DNA from: an uncultured Lachnospiraceae bacterium
GTDB taxonomy: Bacteria; Bacillota; Clostridia; Lachnospirales; Lachnospiraceae
DNA length: 64,000 bases
Direction of reading: 5' to 3'
Assembly: GCA_900315945.1 (NCBI GenBank)
Contig: ONAZ01000003.1
Span: forward strand, 209,097-273,096
Positions 8,862-17,174 of the stretch are shown here, in pieces (positions within the stretch are counted from its first letter, which is position 1; every line of letters starts with the position of its first letter). A program made the position numbers and the translations under genes. The notes below the pieces were generated by a model, which was not told the origin of the DNA, ran no database searches, and was given only the letters and a program-made list of their open reading frames with translations.

Positions 8862-10349
8862 TTATTTGTATATTTCAAACCAAAAGACAACTCCATCATC
8901 TAAATTGTATACACCATACTTGCCATTTAAAGATTCTAATGCAGCTTTAACTATAGAAAGGCCTACTCCACTGCCACCATATTCACGTGTTCTAGCTTTA
9001 TCAATCTTATAGAATTTATCCCAGAGTCTCTCTATATCTTCCTCAAGAATTGTATCTCCAGAATTGTAAACACTTATTAAAACAGTATCATCCTTCTCTA
9101 CTTGAGACACCTTAATTATATTCTCATTCTTGCAATAATGTATTGCATTACTAAGGAAATTAGAGAAAACAACTTCTACAAGGTATTCATCACTATTAAC
9201 TATTACATCTTCGCCCATTTCAAAGGAAAGCTTAATTCCAGCATTTTCTATAAGAATTTTAGAAGCATTAACAAGACTTCTTATTAGTTCCGATATATTA
9301 AATTCTGTCATCTCAACAGAATTAACACCATATTCAAGTTCATTTAATGACAGCAATTGCTGAACCATCTTATTCATCTTCTGAGATTCATCTACGATAA
9401 CTTCACAATAGTACTCCCTGCTTTCAGGATCATCTGCCATTCCTTCAGATAAACCTTCTGCATATCCTTGAATAAGAGCAATTGGCGTCTTAAGTTCATG
9501 AGATACATTAGATAAGAACTCTTTACGCATCTCCTCATTCTTTTCTTTTATTTCAATATCTTTCTTTAATTCTTTATTAGCTTCTTGCAGTTCATCTAAT
9601 GCATTTTCAAGAGAACTTGACATAGTATTCATATGCTCACCAAGAATATCTATCTCAGTCTTACTATCTCTCGTTCTATACTTTACATCAAAATCAAGTT
9701 CAGACATTTTCTTGGAAATATTAGTTAATTCAACTATAGGCTGTGTAATACGCCTTGCAATGACTTCAGTTAATAAAAATGCTAAAACTAAAGCCAAAAG
9801 TCCAATTATAATAAGCGTTCTATCAACAACACCCAAAGCAACTTTCATATTCTCCATAGCATATCTAATCATAACAAGATTACCATCGCTAAAAGTACCT
9901 GTAAGGATTAAGAAATTATCATTTACATATTCATCTTCATCTAAAGTAATATCATACATCTTAGTATGAACAATACTTTTTGCTCCATCCTTATTAGACA
10001 GAATAGCATTTTGAAGACGCTTTATAGTATTATGCTTTTCTTTACCACTAGAAAGGAGAATAGAACCATCATAAGTCGATATAACAATATCTAAATTATT
10101 ATTGTAGGATATCTGTTCAAATTTTGCATCATATCCACTATCGTATAATGCACCACTTAACGATGCTTCATTTAGTTGATCATATACATTCTCCATAGAT
10201 TCCACTTTCTCTTGCCTATAAAGATAAGCCATCAAAAGAGTATTTAATATCCAGAACATAAGGAGAATAAATACAACTAAAGCAACTATTCGTATAACTA
10301 ATTGTCTTCTAATACCTATAAAGGGCTTATTTCTCTTCTTTGACCTCAA
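8862..10349 (-). CDS. Membrane sensor histidine kinase
   Basis: This is a 495-residue class-I histidine kinase. TM1 is at about 17-44, followed by an extracytoplasmic sensor to about 170, TM2 at about 176-198, and a HAMP domain at about 199-252. A coiled linker precedes the dimerisation/phospho-acceptor domain with His284 in NVSHELKTPIAL, then a HATPase domain with the N box NFLSNAIHYC and the G box GGSGVGLSIV. The only plausible start is a TTG at 10349, overlapping the response regulator gene by 23 bases; the next ATG would remove half of TM1. The overlap makes the pair a two-component system. Sensor input is unknown; the architecture resembles VanS/PhoR-type kinases. Confidence 0.95.
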   Translation of the reverse strand: MRSKKRNKPFIGIRRQLVIRIVALVVFILLMFWILNTLLMAYLYRQEKVESMENVYDQLNEASLSGALYDSGYDAKFEQISYNNNLDIVISTYDGSILLSSGKEKHNTIKRLQNAILSNKDGAKSIVHTKMYDITLDEDEYVNDNFLILTGTFSDGNLVMIRYAMENMKVALGVVDRTLIIIGLLALVLAFLLTEVIARRITQPIVELTNISKKMSELDFDVKYRTRDSKTEIDILGEHMNTMSSSLENALDELQEANKELKKDIEIKEKNEEMRKEFLSNVSHELKTPIALIQGYAEGLSEGMADDPESREYYCEVIVDESQKMNKMVQQLLSLNELEYGVNSVEMTEFNISELIRSLVNASKILIENAGIKLSFEMGEDVIVNSDEYLVEVVFSNFLSNAIHYCKNENIIKVSQVEKDDTVLISVYNSGDTILEEDIERLWDKFYKIDKARTREYGGSGVGLSIVKAALESLNGKYGVYNLDDGVVFWFEIYK

Positions 10350-11007
10350 ACTTATACCCCATTCCCCATATAGTCTGAATGTATTTACCGTATTCTTTTA
10401 ACTTAGCTCTAAGTTTCTTAACATGAGTATCAACTGTTCTTGCATCTCCAAAATAATCGTAATCCCACACATTATCAAGTATCTTTTCTCTTGAAAGGGC
10501 TATTCCCTGATTATTTATAAAATAGCACAGAAGTTCAAATTCTTTAACCGATAGAACAATCTCACTTCCATCAACACTTACAAGATGCGCATTAATATCA
10601 ATATGAATCTTTCCTGCATCAAGCACATCTTCTATATTAAAAGTGCTGCTCCTTCTAAGAAGAGCATTTACTCTTGCAACAAGAATCTTAGGACTAAATG
10701 GTTTAGAAATATATTCATCTGCGCCAGAAGAAAATCCCGATAATTCATCTGATTCAGTATCTTTTGCTGTAAGGATAATAATTGGTACACCAGAGGATTC
10801 TCTGATTTCTTTACACACTTCTAGCCCTGTAAATTTGGGCATCATAACATCAAGAATTACAAGGTCAGGATTCTTATCATAAAACACATCTAATGCTTCC
10901 TTCCCATCATTAGCTTCAATAATCTCATATCCTTCTCTAGATAAGAAATCATTTACAAGTTTTCTAATTCTACTTTCATCATCTGCTATTAATATTTTTG
11001 CTGCCAT
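10327..11007 (-). CDS. OmpR/PhoB-family response regulator
   Basis: Residues 1-120 form a receiver domain with the acidic pocket (IADDE), phospho-acceptor Asp53 (VILDVMMP) and Lys102 (SKPFSP). Residues about 130-224 form a winged-helix DNA-binding domain ending in TIWGMGYKFE, the usual OmpR-family signature. The length of 226 residues is normal. The ATG at 11007 follows AAAGGAAG. It overlaps the downstream kinase gene by 23 bases. Its targets are unknown. The neighbouring lipoprotein, cheV and the LacI-type-sensor/GGDEF gene are candidates only by position. Confidence 0.96.
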   Translation of the reverse strand: MAAKILIADDESRIRKLVNDFLSREGYEIIEANDGKEALDVFYDKNPDLVILDVMMPKFTGLEVCKEIRESSGVPIIILTAKDTESDELSGFSSGADEYISKPFSPKILVARVNALLRRSSTFNIEDVLDAGKIHIDINAHLVSVDGSEIVLSVKEFELLCYFINNQGIALSREKILDNVWDYDYFGDARTVDTHVKKLRAKLKEYGKYIQTIWGMGYKFEVKEEK

Positions 11008-11024
11008 ATTACTATCTTCCTTTT

Positions 11025-11660
11025 TTATTTTATTTTCAATAATTTTTCTTTCTTTTCAAGATCTGCTTCTCTTTTCTGCAAATCCTGTTCCCAAGAAGCA
11101 TATTTATTCTGGAGAACTTCTTCATAATTTAGAATTGTAGGATTATTGCTGGTATTAGCAATAACAAACATAGCTCCAATTGTTATTACAAGCACTATAG
11201 AAATTACAATAAAAGATACAGAAAGCTTCATTAATCTTTTGTTCTTGCTAATTAATTTCCTTTCTCTATTCTTTGCTTTTATATCATCATTATATCTATT
11301 ATTACTGTTTCTTTTTTCTTTACTCGACTCTTCTTTTTTCTCAGAAGAATCCTTATCATAAGAATTAGAATCAACCTCTTCCTGAGCGGATGATATTGGA
11401 ATAGATTCAATTACTGCAGGATCTACATCTGATTTCATCAGATAATCTTGAATACTTTTAAGATAAGAAAATCCAACTTCTGTATGGAACATTCTTCTTG
11501 TAACCATCTGATTATACAATGCCAAAAGAGATTTGGTGTCATCAAAACTAAGTTGTTTATTAACGTATTCAATTGCTTCTTGCTCTTTAAGCGCTTCTGA
11601 TCCAGTAGTTGGATTCTCAAATGCAAACCCGTTTACTGTAATCACCTTATTGTCTTCCAT
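11025..11660 (-). CDS. Small membrane protein with central TM and coiled-coil tail
   Basis: I do not recognise this 211-residue protein. Residues 1-90 look folded and helical, and 91-140 are a charged Ser/Lys/Glu/Asn-rich linker. A single membrane segment lies at about 146-168 (KLSVSFIVISIVLVITIGAMF), and 178-211 form a Glu/Lys coiled coil. There is no signal peptide, so the N-terminal part should be cytoplasmic. It lies 12 bp after the GGDEF gene and 17 bp before the response regulator, in a continuous gene string. A role as an accessory to either signalling system is a guess. Confidence 0.82.
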   Translation of the reverse strand: MEDNKVITVNGFAFENPTTGSEALKEQEAIEYVNKQLSFDDTKSLLALYNQMVTRRMFHTEVGFSYLKSIQDYLMKSDVDPAVIESIPISSAQEEVDSNSYDKDSSEKKEESSKEKRNSNNRYNDDIKAKNRERKLISKNKRLMKLSVSFIVISIVLVITIGAMFVIANTSNNPTILNYEEVLQNKYASWEQDLQKREADLEKKEKLLKIK

Positions 11661-11672
11661 TTTAAGATTAAA

Positions 11673-13712
11673 TTAACCTTTCTTAATAGATTCTCTTCTC
11701 TTCTGTTTATCCTCATATAATACTTCGTCGGAACTTGCAATAATCTTTGCCAGATCCATATCTTCTTCGCATACGAAAGAATGAAATCCCGCAGATAATT
11801 CAATAAAATACGGCTTATCACAGGTAAGATTGAATAAAAACATTGCTTCTTTTAATTTATTCTTAAGAAGTTCAATCTGTTCGTCTGCAGTAATATCATT
11901 AGGCACAGGAATAAAAGCTACAAATTCATCTCCGCCTATTCTTGCACAAAATCCATCTCTTGGCATAAGTCCAGATAGAAGTTTTGAAGCGGAGATAATT
12001 GCGAAATCACCATCACCATGGCCAAAGCAATCATTAACCTCTTTAAGGTGATCAAGGTCTGCAAACATAATAACAGCTTCTTTTCCAGCACGTCTATGAA
12101 TTGTAGCAAGAGCTTGTTCCATAAAGCCACGTCTATTTAGAATTTTAGTTAATTCATCATAGCGCGAAATAAAGCTTAGAATCTGATTAGATTCTTTGAC
12201 TCTCTCCATAGACAATTCCATCTCAGCTCTAGTCTTTTCTTCTTGCTCTTTAATCTTGAAGAAATGAAGAATATTACTTATCTGTATGCTTATGTATAAC
12301 AAATAATCATTCTCTTCTATTGGAGCTTTACATAGAACTACACCATATTGTTCTTTGCCGGAGAATAATACATATGTATGATAATTCCCCTCATCATCAG
12401 GCAAGAACTGACTAAACCCTTTATGAGAAGAAACTAAATGATGTTTCCAATCATCACGATTTATAATAGTATTGCCATCCCCATCAATACCTCCGGCAAA
12501 AAATATCTGCCTATCGCCTGTTACAAACTCATCAACTTCATATGTAAGTGGATATCTATGAACAAACAGATATATATCTGATAAGGACAACTCCTTCAAT
12601 CTCAAAAACAATTCTTCTAGATTCCGCTTACTAGAAATGTTAGCATCTATCATTTCTCGAACAAAGAAGGAAACATCCCACACATATGATTTAATTCTTT
12701 CATTCTCTTTAGAAATCTCACTTGAGATTCTTCTTAATTCATCATAAGACATATTAAGATTGCTAACATAATTATCATTAAGAATACTTGAGTAACTAGA
12801 CATAATCTTTTCTTCCGAATCTATTTGATTATTACATCCGCAAGAATTTCTTGTTATTATGTTAACAGGATACTCTATACTCTCAACATTCTTACCCTCC
12901 GAAAGAGCAATTGCCATATCCAAAGCAAGATTAGCAAACAAATTACTATCATGCTTTACAGTCGTAAGAGGTGGTATAAGTTTTGATGAAATATCAATAT
13001 CATCAAAACCTGTTATTGCAATATCTTTGCCAACTACGAGGCCTCTCTTCTCACACACGCTGTAACATGCTCTTGCCATATTGTCATTAGCACAACAAAT
13101 TGCTTCAATATCAGGATTTTCATCAAGAATATGTCCAACAATCCTCTTTACTCTTGTTGTATAATCTCCATAATAAATGTTATTAAGCGATGCTTTATTG
13201 CCAACTTCTTCCATAACATCCATATAAGCCTTTAAACGCATCATGGCGCTATAATTATCTCGTGGCCCTGATAGGAATGCCATATTCTTATAACCATGGT
13301 CAACAGCAAGATGTCTCACAACACTTGCCATGGATTTATAGTTATCTGCAATTAGATATGGTACATTATCATTATTAGATAACACTTCAAATGTCATAAC
13401 AGGTATATTGTTACATTTCTTAATAACCTCTTCAAGAGGCATAACTCCAGGAATACCACTCATAGAGCCATAACATATAATACATGCATCGCATCCAGCA
13501 TAAGTAATATAATCAAAAATCGAAGAGAAATGATAATCTCTTAGAGACGCAGTATCTTCCTCTTCAGAGTTATCACATTCTCTTGGCACTCTACTACCAG
13601 TAAGAAATAGTAACCTGACACCTCTTTCTTTAGAAATTCTATCGAAATCCTTAAGAAGAGCATCTATATATTCAGATTGATTATTGCCTACCATAACGGC
13701 AATTGTTTTCAT
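11673..13712 (-). CDS. Cytoplasmic LacI-type sensor / GGDEF diguanylate cyclase
   Basis: The first ~290 residues match the periplasmic-binding-protein-like effector domain of LacI/GalR regulators (ITGFDDIDISSKLIPPLTTV is typical), but there is no helix-turn-helix and no signal peptide. A helical and probably GAF-like middle part follows. The last ~180 residues are a GGDEF domain with an intact RIGGDEF signature (593-597); the RxxD product-inhibition site is not at its usual place. The protein probably links binding of a small molecule such as a sugar to cyclic-di-GMP synthesis. The frame extends eight codons upstream, but GAGGTGATT places the start at the ATG at 13712, giving 679 residues. 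It belongs to the psd-to-cheV gene string. Confidence 0.9.
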   Translation of the reverse strand: MKTIAVMVGNNQSEYIDALLKDFDRISKERGVRLLFLTGSRVPRECDNSEEEDTASLRDYHFSSIFDYITYAGCDACIICYGSMSGIPGVMPLEEVIKKCNNIPVMTFEVLSNNDNVPYLIADNYKSMASVVRHLAVDHGYKNMAFLSGPRDNYSAMMRLKAYMDVMEEVGNKASLNNIYYGDYTTRVKRIVGHILDENPDIEAICCANDNMARACYSVCEKRGLVVGKDIAITGFDDIDISSKLIPPLTTVKHDSNLFANLALDMAIALSEGKNVESIEYPVNIITRNSCGCNNQIDSEEKIMSSYSSILNDNYVSNLNMSYDELRRISSEISKENERIKSYVWDVSFFVREMIDANISSKRNLEELFLRLKELSLSDIYLFVHRYPLTYEVDEFVTGDRQIFFAGGIDGDGNTIINRDDWKHHLVSSHKGFSQFLPDDEGNYHTYVLFSGKEQYGVVLCKAPIEENDYLLYISIQISNILHFFKIKEQEEKTRAEMELSMERVKESNQILSFISRYDELTKILNRRGFMEQALATIHRRAGKEAVIMFADLDHLKEVNDCFGHGDGDFAIISASKLLSGLMPRDGFCARIGGDEFVAFIPVPNDITADEQIELLKNKLKEAMFLFNLTCDKPYFIELSAGFHSFVCEEDMDLAKIIASSDEVLYEDKQKRRESIKKG

Positions 13713-13750
13713 AATAATCACCTCTTCATAACACATTTAATTAAAGTATA

Positions 13751-14182
13751 CTAGATAGATTTAAGCAGTTCTGAATACTCTAATAACAAAGATTCGAACA
13801 TAAACATCATTGTCCTATCCACATTCATTTTCTCATATTCTGTATTAAAGTATGTAGTATCATAAGAGCAACAGAATTCAGCATTTTTTCCTTCACCTTC
13901 AAGAAAATACTTTCCAGTAGATATAGATGAATTAATATCATTAACTACTTTAATAAAAGAATTATAATCACCATGTAGAGAAACCGGACACTTAATTACA
14001 AATCTTACTGTGTGCATAAAATCAGTACCGCCTATCTCAAAATCTGCATCAACAATAGCTCTGTTGTTAGGAAGATTGTAACCTTTGACAATAAAATTTA
14101 ATTGACCTTCCTTGTAATCAACAGCTAAATTTTTCTCATCAAATTTTGATTTCACTAGTTGTACTAATTCAAGTTTTTCCAT
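13751..14182 (-). CDS. Small hypothetical protein, possibly YbjN-like
   Basis: The 143-residue soluble protein has no signal or membrane segment. Its alternating beta/alpha pattern and opening (KLELVQLVKSKFDEKNL) recall YbjN / type III secretion chaperone-like proteins, but I cannot confirm this by eye. It overlaps the 3' end of psd by 14 bases and precedes the GGDEF gene by 38 bp, so it is probably co-transcribed with both. Its function is unknown. Confidence 0.75.
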   Translation of the reverse strand: MEKLELVQLVKSKFDEKNLAVDYKEGQLNFIVKGYNLPNNRAIVDADFEIGGTDFMHTVRFVIKCPVSLHGDYNSFIKVVNDINSSISTGKYFLEGEGKNAEFCCSYDTTYFNTEYEKMNVDRTMMFMFESLLLEYSELLKSI

Positions 14183-15047
14183 AAGCGCCTCTTATTCCAA
14201 TCCTTTGTCCACATAGAACACGAGTCTCTATACCCAGTCTTGTATTATCAATAATATCTTTATCTATAACAGCCTTGTCCTTTTCAAGCAACACAACAAT
14301 GGTGGAGCCACCAAATTCAAAAAATCCCTTTTCTTCACCTCTTGTAATACTCTTCTTCTGATGAAGGTTAGTAATTCTACCCACCATCAATGCTCCTACT
14401 TCCATCTGGAGAACATCACCAAAATTGTCAGTGCGAAGAATTGTATATTCACGATGATTCTCTTTATATATAGGGTAGACATCATTAGCAATAGGATTAA
14501 CTGTATGATACACTCCTTTTATACTACGATTATGGCTCTTATATCCGTCATCAATATAAATATATCTATGATAATCATCAACTGTTAGACGAAATACCAA
14601 AGCTTTACCACCTTGATATTTTAGAACAAGCTTCCTATCTCGTAACAATGAGTAAAGGCTATAAGAAGTATTTTTTATCGAAAGTACACTATCTTTGTCA
14701 ATATCATATACTGTAAGCTTACTATCGCAAGGACTAATTAGATGAGACTTATTCATATCTATAGGTCTCTTCTCTTTTAATATTTTTCTTGTAAAAAAGT
14801 CGTTATAGCTTAAATATTCTTTCTTCTCATATTGACTCATATCAATCTTATTATTAGTAATAAACGACTTAATTAAAGGTATAGAAAAGAAAGAATTCAT
14901 AAACCATCCGCCAATATTAGAAACGAAAGGATTAATTAGAATTCTAACAATAATTCTACCTATTGTCGTAGTATATAATTTCTCTAGAAATCTATCTTGA
15001 GAATCATCAGGATTAACTATTATCCCATTTCTTAATGCATACTTCAT
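14169..15047 (-). CDS. psd: Phosphatidylserine decarboxylase proenzyme
   Basis: It converts phosphatidylserine to phosphatidylethanolamine at the membrane. The protein is made as a proenzyme and self-cleaves to create an N-terminal pyruvoyl group. The cleavage motif is FGGST, with Ser248 as the likely pyruvoyl precursor, and the upstream DDYHRYIYIDDG stretch is typical. The length of 292 residues fits the family. pssA, which makes the substrate, lies 230 bp upstream, but two hairpins between them (15133-15163 and 15222-15258) suggest separate transcripts. psd then heads the string running to cheV. The start follows GGGGGC. Confidence 0.94.
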   Translation of the reverse strand: MKYALRNGIIVNPDDSQDRFLEKLYTTTIGRIIVRILINPFVSNIGGWFMNSFFSIPLIKSFITNNKIDMSQYEKKEYLSYNDFFTRKILKEKRPIDMNKSHLISPCDSKLTVYDIDKDSVLSIKNTSYSLYSLLRDRKLVLKYQGGKALVFRLTVDDYHRYIYIDDGYKSHNRSIKGVYHTVNPIANDVYPIYKENHREYTILRTDNFGDVLQMEVGALMVGRITNLHQKKSITRGEEKGFFEFGGSTIVVLLEKDKAVIDKDIIDNTRLGIETRVLCGQRIGIRGAYGKT

Positions 15048-15123
15048 AAAGCCCCCAAAGAACTAATAATAAGAATTTATTCTTCAAATTAGAATATGTC
15101 TTTTATATTATACAATAAATGAC

Positions 15124-15163
15124 TTGTAAAAACAAAGAGAAGTCTTACGAAAGACTTCTCTTT
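15124..15163 (-). terminator. Terminator-like hairpin upstream of psd
   Basis: A 13-bp stem (15133 to 15163, loop ACGA) is followed on the minus strand by TTTGTTTTTAC. It is the second of two tandem hairpins between pssA and psd. Confidence 0.65.
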
Positions 15164-15214
15164 ATTGTAGGGTTACAATTTATTTGTACATAAAAAGCCA
15201 TATATTTACACACA

Positions 15215-15258
15215 AAAAGACCCTCAACTATTAGATTCTACATCTAATAGTTGAAGGT
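15215..15258 (-). terminator. Intrinsic terminator after pssA
   Basis: A long stem with arms around ACTATTAGAT / ATCTAATAGT encloses a 5-nt loop and is followed on the minus strand by TTTTTGTG. It lies about 20 bases past the pssA stop. Confidence 0.85.
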
Positions 15259-15277
15259 CGTAATTACAAATTATTAA

Positions 15278-15964
15278 TTATACTAAAACGGTTGACAACA
15301 TAGACGCCGTGGAACCAATTTCATGAACTTCTATAGTGCCCATTTTAGCAAGTACAAGTATAACTACAAGAAGAATTATGACAACAAGTACAATCAAAAA
15401 GATAATCCACATATTAGGCTTCGGAATCTTAACATCAATGATATAAAGTATCGCCTGTAATATAAACAGCGCATGAAGTACAATCAAAAATGCAGTATTA
15501 GGAATCAAAAGTCCTACAACATATACAAGAGCAAGAGATACTGAAACCGTAGTAATAGGTACACCATGATACACTTTCTTAGATTGCGGATTCTGAACAA
15601 CCCTCTTCTCTTCCATTACATTAAAATAAGCAAGTCTAATAACAGCACATACAAGGAACATACATAAAACAGCAATTCCAAGCGGCTTATTAAGGCCCAT
15701 ATTATATGCAATTATCGCAGGAAATACTCCAAAGCAAACAACATCACACAAAGAGTCTAATTGTATTCCAAATGCTTTCTCATCTTCTGTCCTGTTCTTC
15801 TTAGTTCTTGCGATTTTACCATCTAATGTATCACACATTCCTGAGAAGACCAAACAGATAATGGCTATCATAAAATGCCCATTACAAGCCTCTGTCATAC
15901 CAACAACTGCAGAAATCACACCAAGAAAAGATGTAATAACAGTATAATCATAAAAACCTATCAT
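15278..15964 (-). CDS. pssA: CDP-diacylglycerol-serine O-phosphatidyltransferase
   Basis: It makes phosphatidylserine from CDP-diacylglycerol and serine. The CDP-alcohol phosphotransferase motif is complete: D45, D48-G49, A52-R53, G66, D70 and D74. The spacing between the Arg and the Gly is 12 residues, longer than the usual eight or nine. About six membrane segments follow. The 228-residue protein ends in a hydrophobic tail. The start overlaps the preceding flippase-like gene by four bases (ATGA), so the two are co-translated. psd downstream completes phosphatidylethanolamine synthesis. A different CDP-alcohol transferase is possible, but psd next door favours pssA. Confidence 0.9.
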   Translation of the reverse strand: MIGFYDYTVITSFLGVISAVVGMTEACNGHFMIAIICLVFSGMCDTLDGKIARTKKNRTEDEKAFGIQLDSLCDVVCFGVFPAIIAYNMGLNKPLGIAVLCMFLVCAVIRLAYFNVMEEKRVVQNPQSKKVYHGVPITTVSVSLALVYVVGLLIPNTAFLIVLHALFILQAILYIIDVKIPKPNMWIIFLIVLVVIILLVVILVLAKMGTIEVHEIGSTASMLSTVLV

Positions 15965-17019
15965 TCTTTTTTTCTCCCTTTTTTAAATATTAAAATATAA
16001 GCCACAACCGTCATAACAGCACTGATTAAAAGCTGAATATAATAGCTAAATCCTCTGCTTAAAATCATGGCTGGAAGTGTTAAATCACCAAATGTTGGCG
16101 CAAACATAGCAAGGAACAATCTCTCTGTAATACCCATTCCTCCTGGAAGTGGTAGCATATCAGCACCTACTGATATAAGACATTGTAACATAAGAATATC
16201 AATAATTGAAGTTCCACGCAAGTGGAATGACCAATATACTATGACAGTTATAAAGAATAATATAAGTCTCTGTAATATAGACAGAATAATTACATTAAAA
16301 ATAACTATTTTATGATCTTTCAAGTACTTAGATGCATCTTCATACTTAATCATCATATCATCTGTTTTGTGTAGCCACTTCTCTTTATCTTTTAAGATTC
16401 TAATCTTGTTAAGGAATCCTATACACTTCTTAATAATCCATTTTGCAACTGCAGGCATAAACACCAAGATAAATAAAGCTACAATAACAATTATATTAAG
16501 AACTATTCCAAGCCAAACCCAAAACTCAACTGGCTCTACAGCATCCATAATACTCTTAGGTCTAATAATAAGCGTAATTCCACCAAGAATAACAAGAACC
16601 AGCTTATATCCTATTGTAATTAATAGAAGCACTAATGTAGAATGAGCAACATTAAGCTTATCCTTTCTCATAAATACAATCTGTGCTGGCTGTCCACCTG
16701 ATGCTGATGGAGTAATGCAGCTAAAAAAGAATCCAACAAAAGAATATAGATAAGCTCTCATAAGTCTAAGCTTAGTACCTAATGTCTTGAAAATGTACTT
16801 CATAATAACAGATTCTAGAAGAATAAATAAAAGCACACAAATAACACAAGGAACCACAAGAATAACAAGATCACATTGTTTTAATCCCTCAAGCACTTCT
16901 TCTAAATTCTCACCATGAAATACGCCATATATAGTTAATCCAAAAACAACTAGAAGAAACACTATATCAATTATATTTCTTCTTATATTGCTTTTCTTTT
17001 TTGTTTCAACATTATCCAT
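15961..17019 (-). CDS. UPF0104 / lysylphosphatidylglycerol-synthase-TM-like flippase
   Basis: The 352-residue protein has about eight membrane segments and the family signatures SASGGQPAQ near residue 107 and LPLPGGMGITE near residue 300. This is the membrane half of MprF, also found alone in YbhN/AglD-type proteins, with no C-terminal aminoacyl-transferase domain. Related proteins move lipids across the membrane or are of unknown substrate. Its four-base overlap with pssA suggests a role in phospholipid handling, which is inference. A tract of A and T follows upstream of the start. Confidence 0.88.
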   Translation of the reverse strand: MDNVETKKKSNIRRNIIDIVFLLVVFGLTIYGVFHGENLEEVLEGLKQCDLVILVVPCVICVLLFILLESVIMKYIFKTLGTKLRLMRAYLYSFVGFFFSCITPSASGGQPAQIVFMRKDKLNVAHSTLVLLLITIGYKLVLVILGGITLIIRPKSIMDAVEPVEFWVWLGIVLNIIVIVALFILVFMPAVAKWIIKKCIGFLNKIRILKDKEKWLHKTDDMMIKYEDASKYLKDHKIVIFNVIILSILQRLILFFITVIVYWSFHLRGTSIIDILMLQCLISVGADMLPLPGGMGITERLFLAMFAPTFGDLTLPAMILSRGFSYYIQLLISAVMTVVAYILIFKKGRKKE

Positions 17020-17123
17020 AAATCACACTCCACAATGCAATATTATACATAATTTTCATAAAAATATATACACAAAAAAAGAAAAAACTTTCACAAAAAA
17101 ATATCGCATGATACAAATAGGCA

Positions 17124-17158
17124 TAAAAAAAGCCATAACTAACAACGTTAGTCATGGC
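17124..17158 (-). terminator. Intrinsic terminator after the MCP gene
   Basis: A stem of GCCATGACTAAC / GTTAGTTATGGC type (17132-17158, one mismatch) is followed on the minus strand by seven T. Confidence 0.85.
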
Positions 17159-17174
17159 CAAATTATATCAAAAA

